Below, in pieces: positions 62,318-64,000 of a stretch of DNA of 64,000 nucleotides. The first letter of the stretch is position 1; each line of letters starts with the position of its first letter. The notes under the pieces are model-generated. The model was not told the DNA's origin. It did not search any database and worked only from the letters and a program-made list of their open reading frames with translations. The stretch is from Cunninghamella blakesleeana (taxonomy: Eukaryota > Mucoromycota > Mucoromycetes > Mucorales > Cunninghamellaceae), in assembly GCA_017871115.1 (NCBI GenBank), contig JAFCIZ010000007.1:1488001-1552000 (forward strand). The letters are read 5' to 3'. Both the position numbers and the translations under genes were made by a program.

Positions 62318-64000
62318 TTATTGTTTAGGTGTTTGACTTTCAGGTTCATCTTCACGTTTTCTTTTAAGCGCAGGTAATTCTGAATTGGAGTTGGCAGGTG
62401 TATTAGCATCATTAGGTGTAGGTGATGATATGTTGTTATTAATAACAGGAGAGGTAGTTTGTGGTGAGTTATTATCAGAAGATTGTAAAGGTGTAGCAGT
62501 TGCTGTAGTATTGGATTGAATTTGTTGTTGTAAAAGAGCAATCTCTTTCTTTAATTTTTCATTTTTATTATTGGTCATTGAATGCATAGCCTTTAATCTT
62601 CCGAACTCAACTTGGATATTGGTTGCTTCTTCTGATTTGGCTGCTAATTGTTGCTTCACTTGTTCTGCTTCGGTTTTTAATGATTCCATTTGGGTTTCCA
62701 ATTGTGTCTTTTCTTGTTTTAATTCATCAGCAGATTTACTAAGTGCATTCTGTAAAAAGTTATAAAAAATAATATTATTATCTTGTTTTGATCTAAAAAT
62801 AAAAAATAGTATTGCTTATGTATAAATCTTACTTTTTCCGCCATTATTGATTTAGCTTTAGCAAACAAATTGGCATACTTGGTCTAAAAATAAAAGGATA
62901 TATATATAAAATCAATAAATAATTGTTCGTTTTTTTTGTCTTAACTTTATATCAATTAATTTATACTTACATTAAGGGCATTATACTCTTCTGTTTTCTT
63001 TTTGATAGCATTATCATTATTTTCAGTGCTTCCTTGTTTTTCACTTTGAGCTTTGAGCTATAAAGATATGAATATATATATTTATATATATAAAATCAGT
63101 ATTTTTATAAATATGATGTCATTTTATTATAATTGTTTTTTTTTTTTTACCGAGGCTTCCAATTCTTCGATTTTCTTTTGAAGATCTCCAGCATCTTTTT
63201 TGAATTTCATAGCAGCCTTACCACGAGTATTAGCCTAACAAAATTATATATGTGTTAAATAATCTAACGATTTGTATTAAAATATATATTGTTGTGTTGT
63301 ATTTCCTTACGTTATTGATTGCACTCTTCAGCTGTTCTTCAATATCTTTATGTTTTGTAACCAATTCATTATGCTTGTTTTCAATTGCTTGTAATGCCTG
63401 TGTCTTTTCTTCTAATTGTTTTTTAGTGGAATCTAATTCTGTTTTGAGACGTTCTAATTCTTGAGGATCGGTTTTCTATATTATTTATTTTTTTAATGAG
63501 AAAAGAATAATAAAAGGCAAGAAAAAAAAAGTGAGAGACGGAATGACTTTATCTATTTTATTTTTCTGGTCGGGTAATGCGTTGCTTACGTTATGTTTTG
63601 ATAATAATAATGCACTTCTTGCAGTCCATTGTTCTTGTTTCTTTTCCAAAATGTCAACTAATTCCTTGGCTTGTTTTAATTCATGTTCTAAAGCTTGTAC
63701 TTTCACTGTATTTTTTTATAGAATAAAATAAAAAAATAATGTACTATAATTAATACCAAGTTATTTATAAATCTATATAGATATTCTAAAATAAAAAATA
63801 GCATGTTTCTAACTCACATGTAAGTGGTTCTACTTGAGCTTCTTTTTCGGCAGCAAGTTTTTCAAGCTGAGTTACTTTTTCTTTTAATTGATCAATAGTC
63901 AAGCGTAATTGAGTATTGTTTTCTTTATACAATGTGGCTTCATTTCTTGCTTCGTTCATCGCTTGTTTTTGTTGTTTAGTAATATCATCTCTTTCAGTTC
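62318..64000 (-). CDS. MLP1: Mlp1/Tpr-type nuclear-pore basket coiled-coil protein, C-terminal part
   Basis: The gene runs off the right edge. Visible minus-strand exons are >64000-63818, 63705-63590, 63475-63311, 63234-63151, 63057-62971, 62883-62833 and 62749-62318, about 370 residues in an unbroken frame. The chain is coiled coil (ELKQAKELVDILEKKQEQW, LKTELDSTKKQLEEKTQALQ). It contains the Trp-containing segment QWTARSALLLSKHNKTDPQEL, which resembles the W-x-x-R-...-DP-x-E-x-x-x-L region of Mlp/Tpr proteins. The coil ends in a Ser/Thr/Asn/Pro-rich tail with a basic KRKRED motif (possible nuclear localisation signal). Mlp/Tpr proteins form the nuclear basket and retain unspliced mRNA. A generic myosin-like or golgin coiled coil is the alternative; the short Trp-DP motif and KRKRED tail decide for Mlp/Tpr with moderate confidence. 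Confidence 0.7.

Noticed and set aside
1..64000. tRNA, rRNA, CRISPR, insertion sequences or intact transposons
   Set aside because: No tRNA B-box with matching arms, no regular spacer arrays, no transposase or reverse-transcriptase motifs and no long terminal or inverted repeats were found by eye.

Overview
The window is one contiguous piece of a very AT-rich fungal nuclear chromosome. Genes are compact and most are split by short GT-AG introns of about 50-200 bp, often with TA-rich ends. Long Asn, Ser, Thr and Gln runs (AAT/ATT-type codons) occur in the regulatory proteins. The protein set (Bfr1, Get2, Csf1, Arc1, Mtg2, a Dnf1/2-type flippase, Mrp49/mL61, Pib1-like FYVE-RING) is fungal. The codon bias, low GC and an animal-like mitochondrial glutamate dehydrogenase suggest an early-diverging fungus, most likely Mucoromycota; this placement is inference. 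I see no operons, phage, CRISPR, tRNA, rRNA or intact transposon.

Layout. 1-2332 (+): 3' part of a FYVE-RING ubiquitin-ligase gene. 2698-3737 (-) and 4092-4946 (+): a Nudix CoA-pyrophosphatase and frataxin, divergent across about 350 bp. 6081-7140 (-): Rer1. 7534-12197 (-): P4-ATPase. 14429-16486 (+): Bfr1. 16818-17562 (-): NAA50 acetyltransferase. 18197-21412 (-): a BTB plus CAP-Gly protein. 22222-22743 (+): mitoribosomal protein mL61. Then five genes in a row on the minus strand: Get2 (22999-24309), a PAS protein (24780-26270), Arc1-like tRNA cofactor (27102-28954), mitochondrial glutamate dehydrogenase (30799-33359) and the giant lipid-transfer protein Csf1 (34191-47066). 47627-49119 (+): mitochondrial Obg GTPase Mtg2. 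49454-49841 (-) and 51072-51353 (-): two small membrane proteins. 52380-54641 (+): cytochrome P450. 55657-57117 (+): bHLH-zipper factor. 58258-61392 (+): Myb plus C2H2 zinc-finger factor. 62318-64000 (-): C-terminal part of an Mlp1/Tpr nucleoporin that runs off the right edge.

Function. The genes are mostly single-copy housekeeping functions, not a linked pathway. Two themes recur. One is membrane traffic and lipid organisation (FYVE-RING, Rer1, flippase, Get2, Csf1). The other is mitochondrial biogenesis and metabolism (frataxin, mL61, Mtg2, GDH). The most notable points are domain combinations and one family: the BTB/CAP-Gly fusion, the Myb/C2H2 fusion, and a GLUD1-type GDH that appears to carry an antenna-like insertion. 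I found no convincing undescribed multi-gene system. Exon boundaries were read by hand from splice signals and checked by reading-frame continuity; no search was run.
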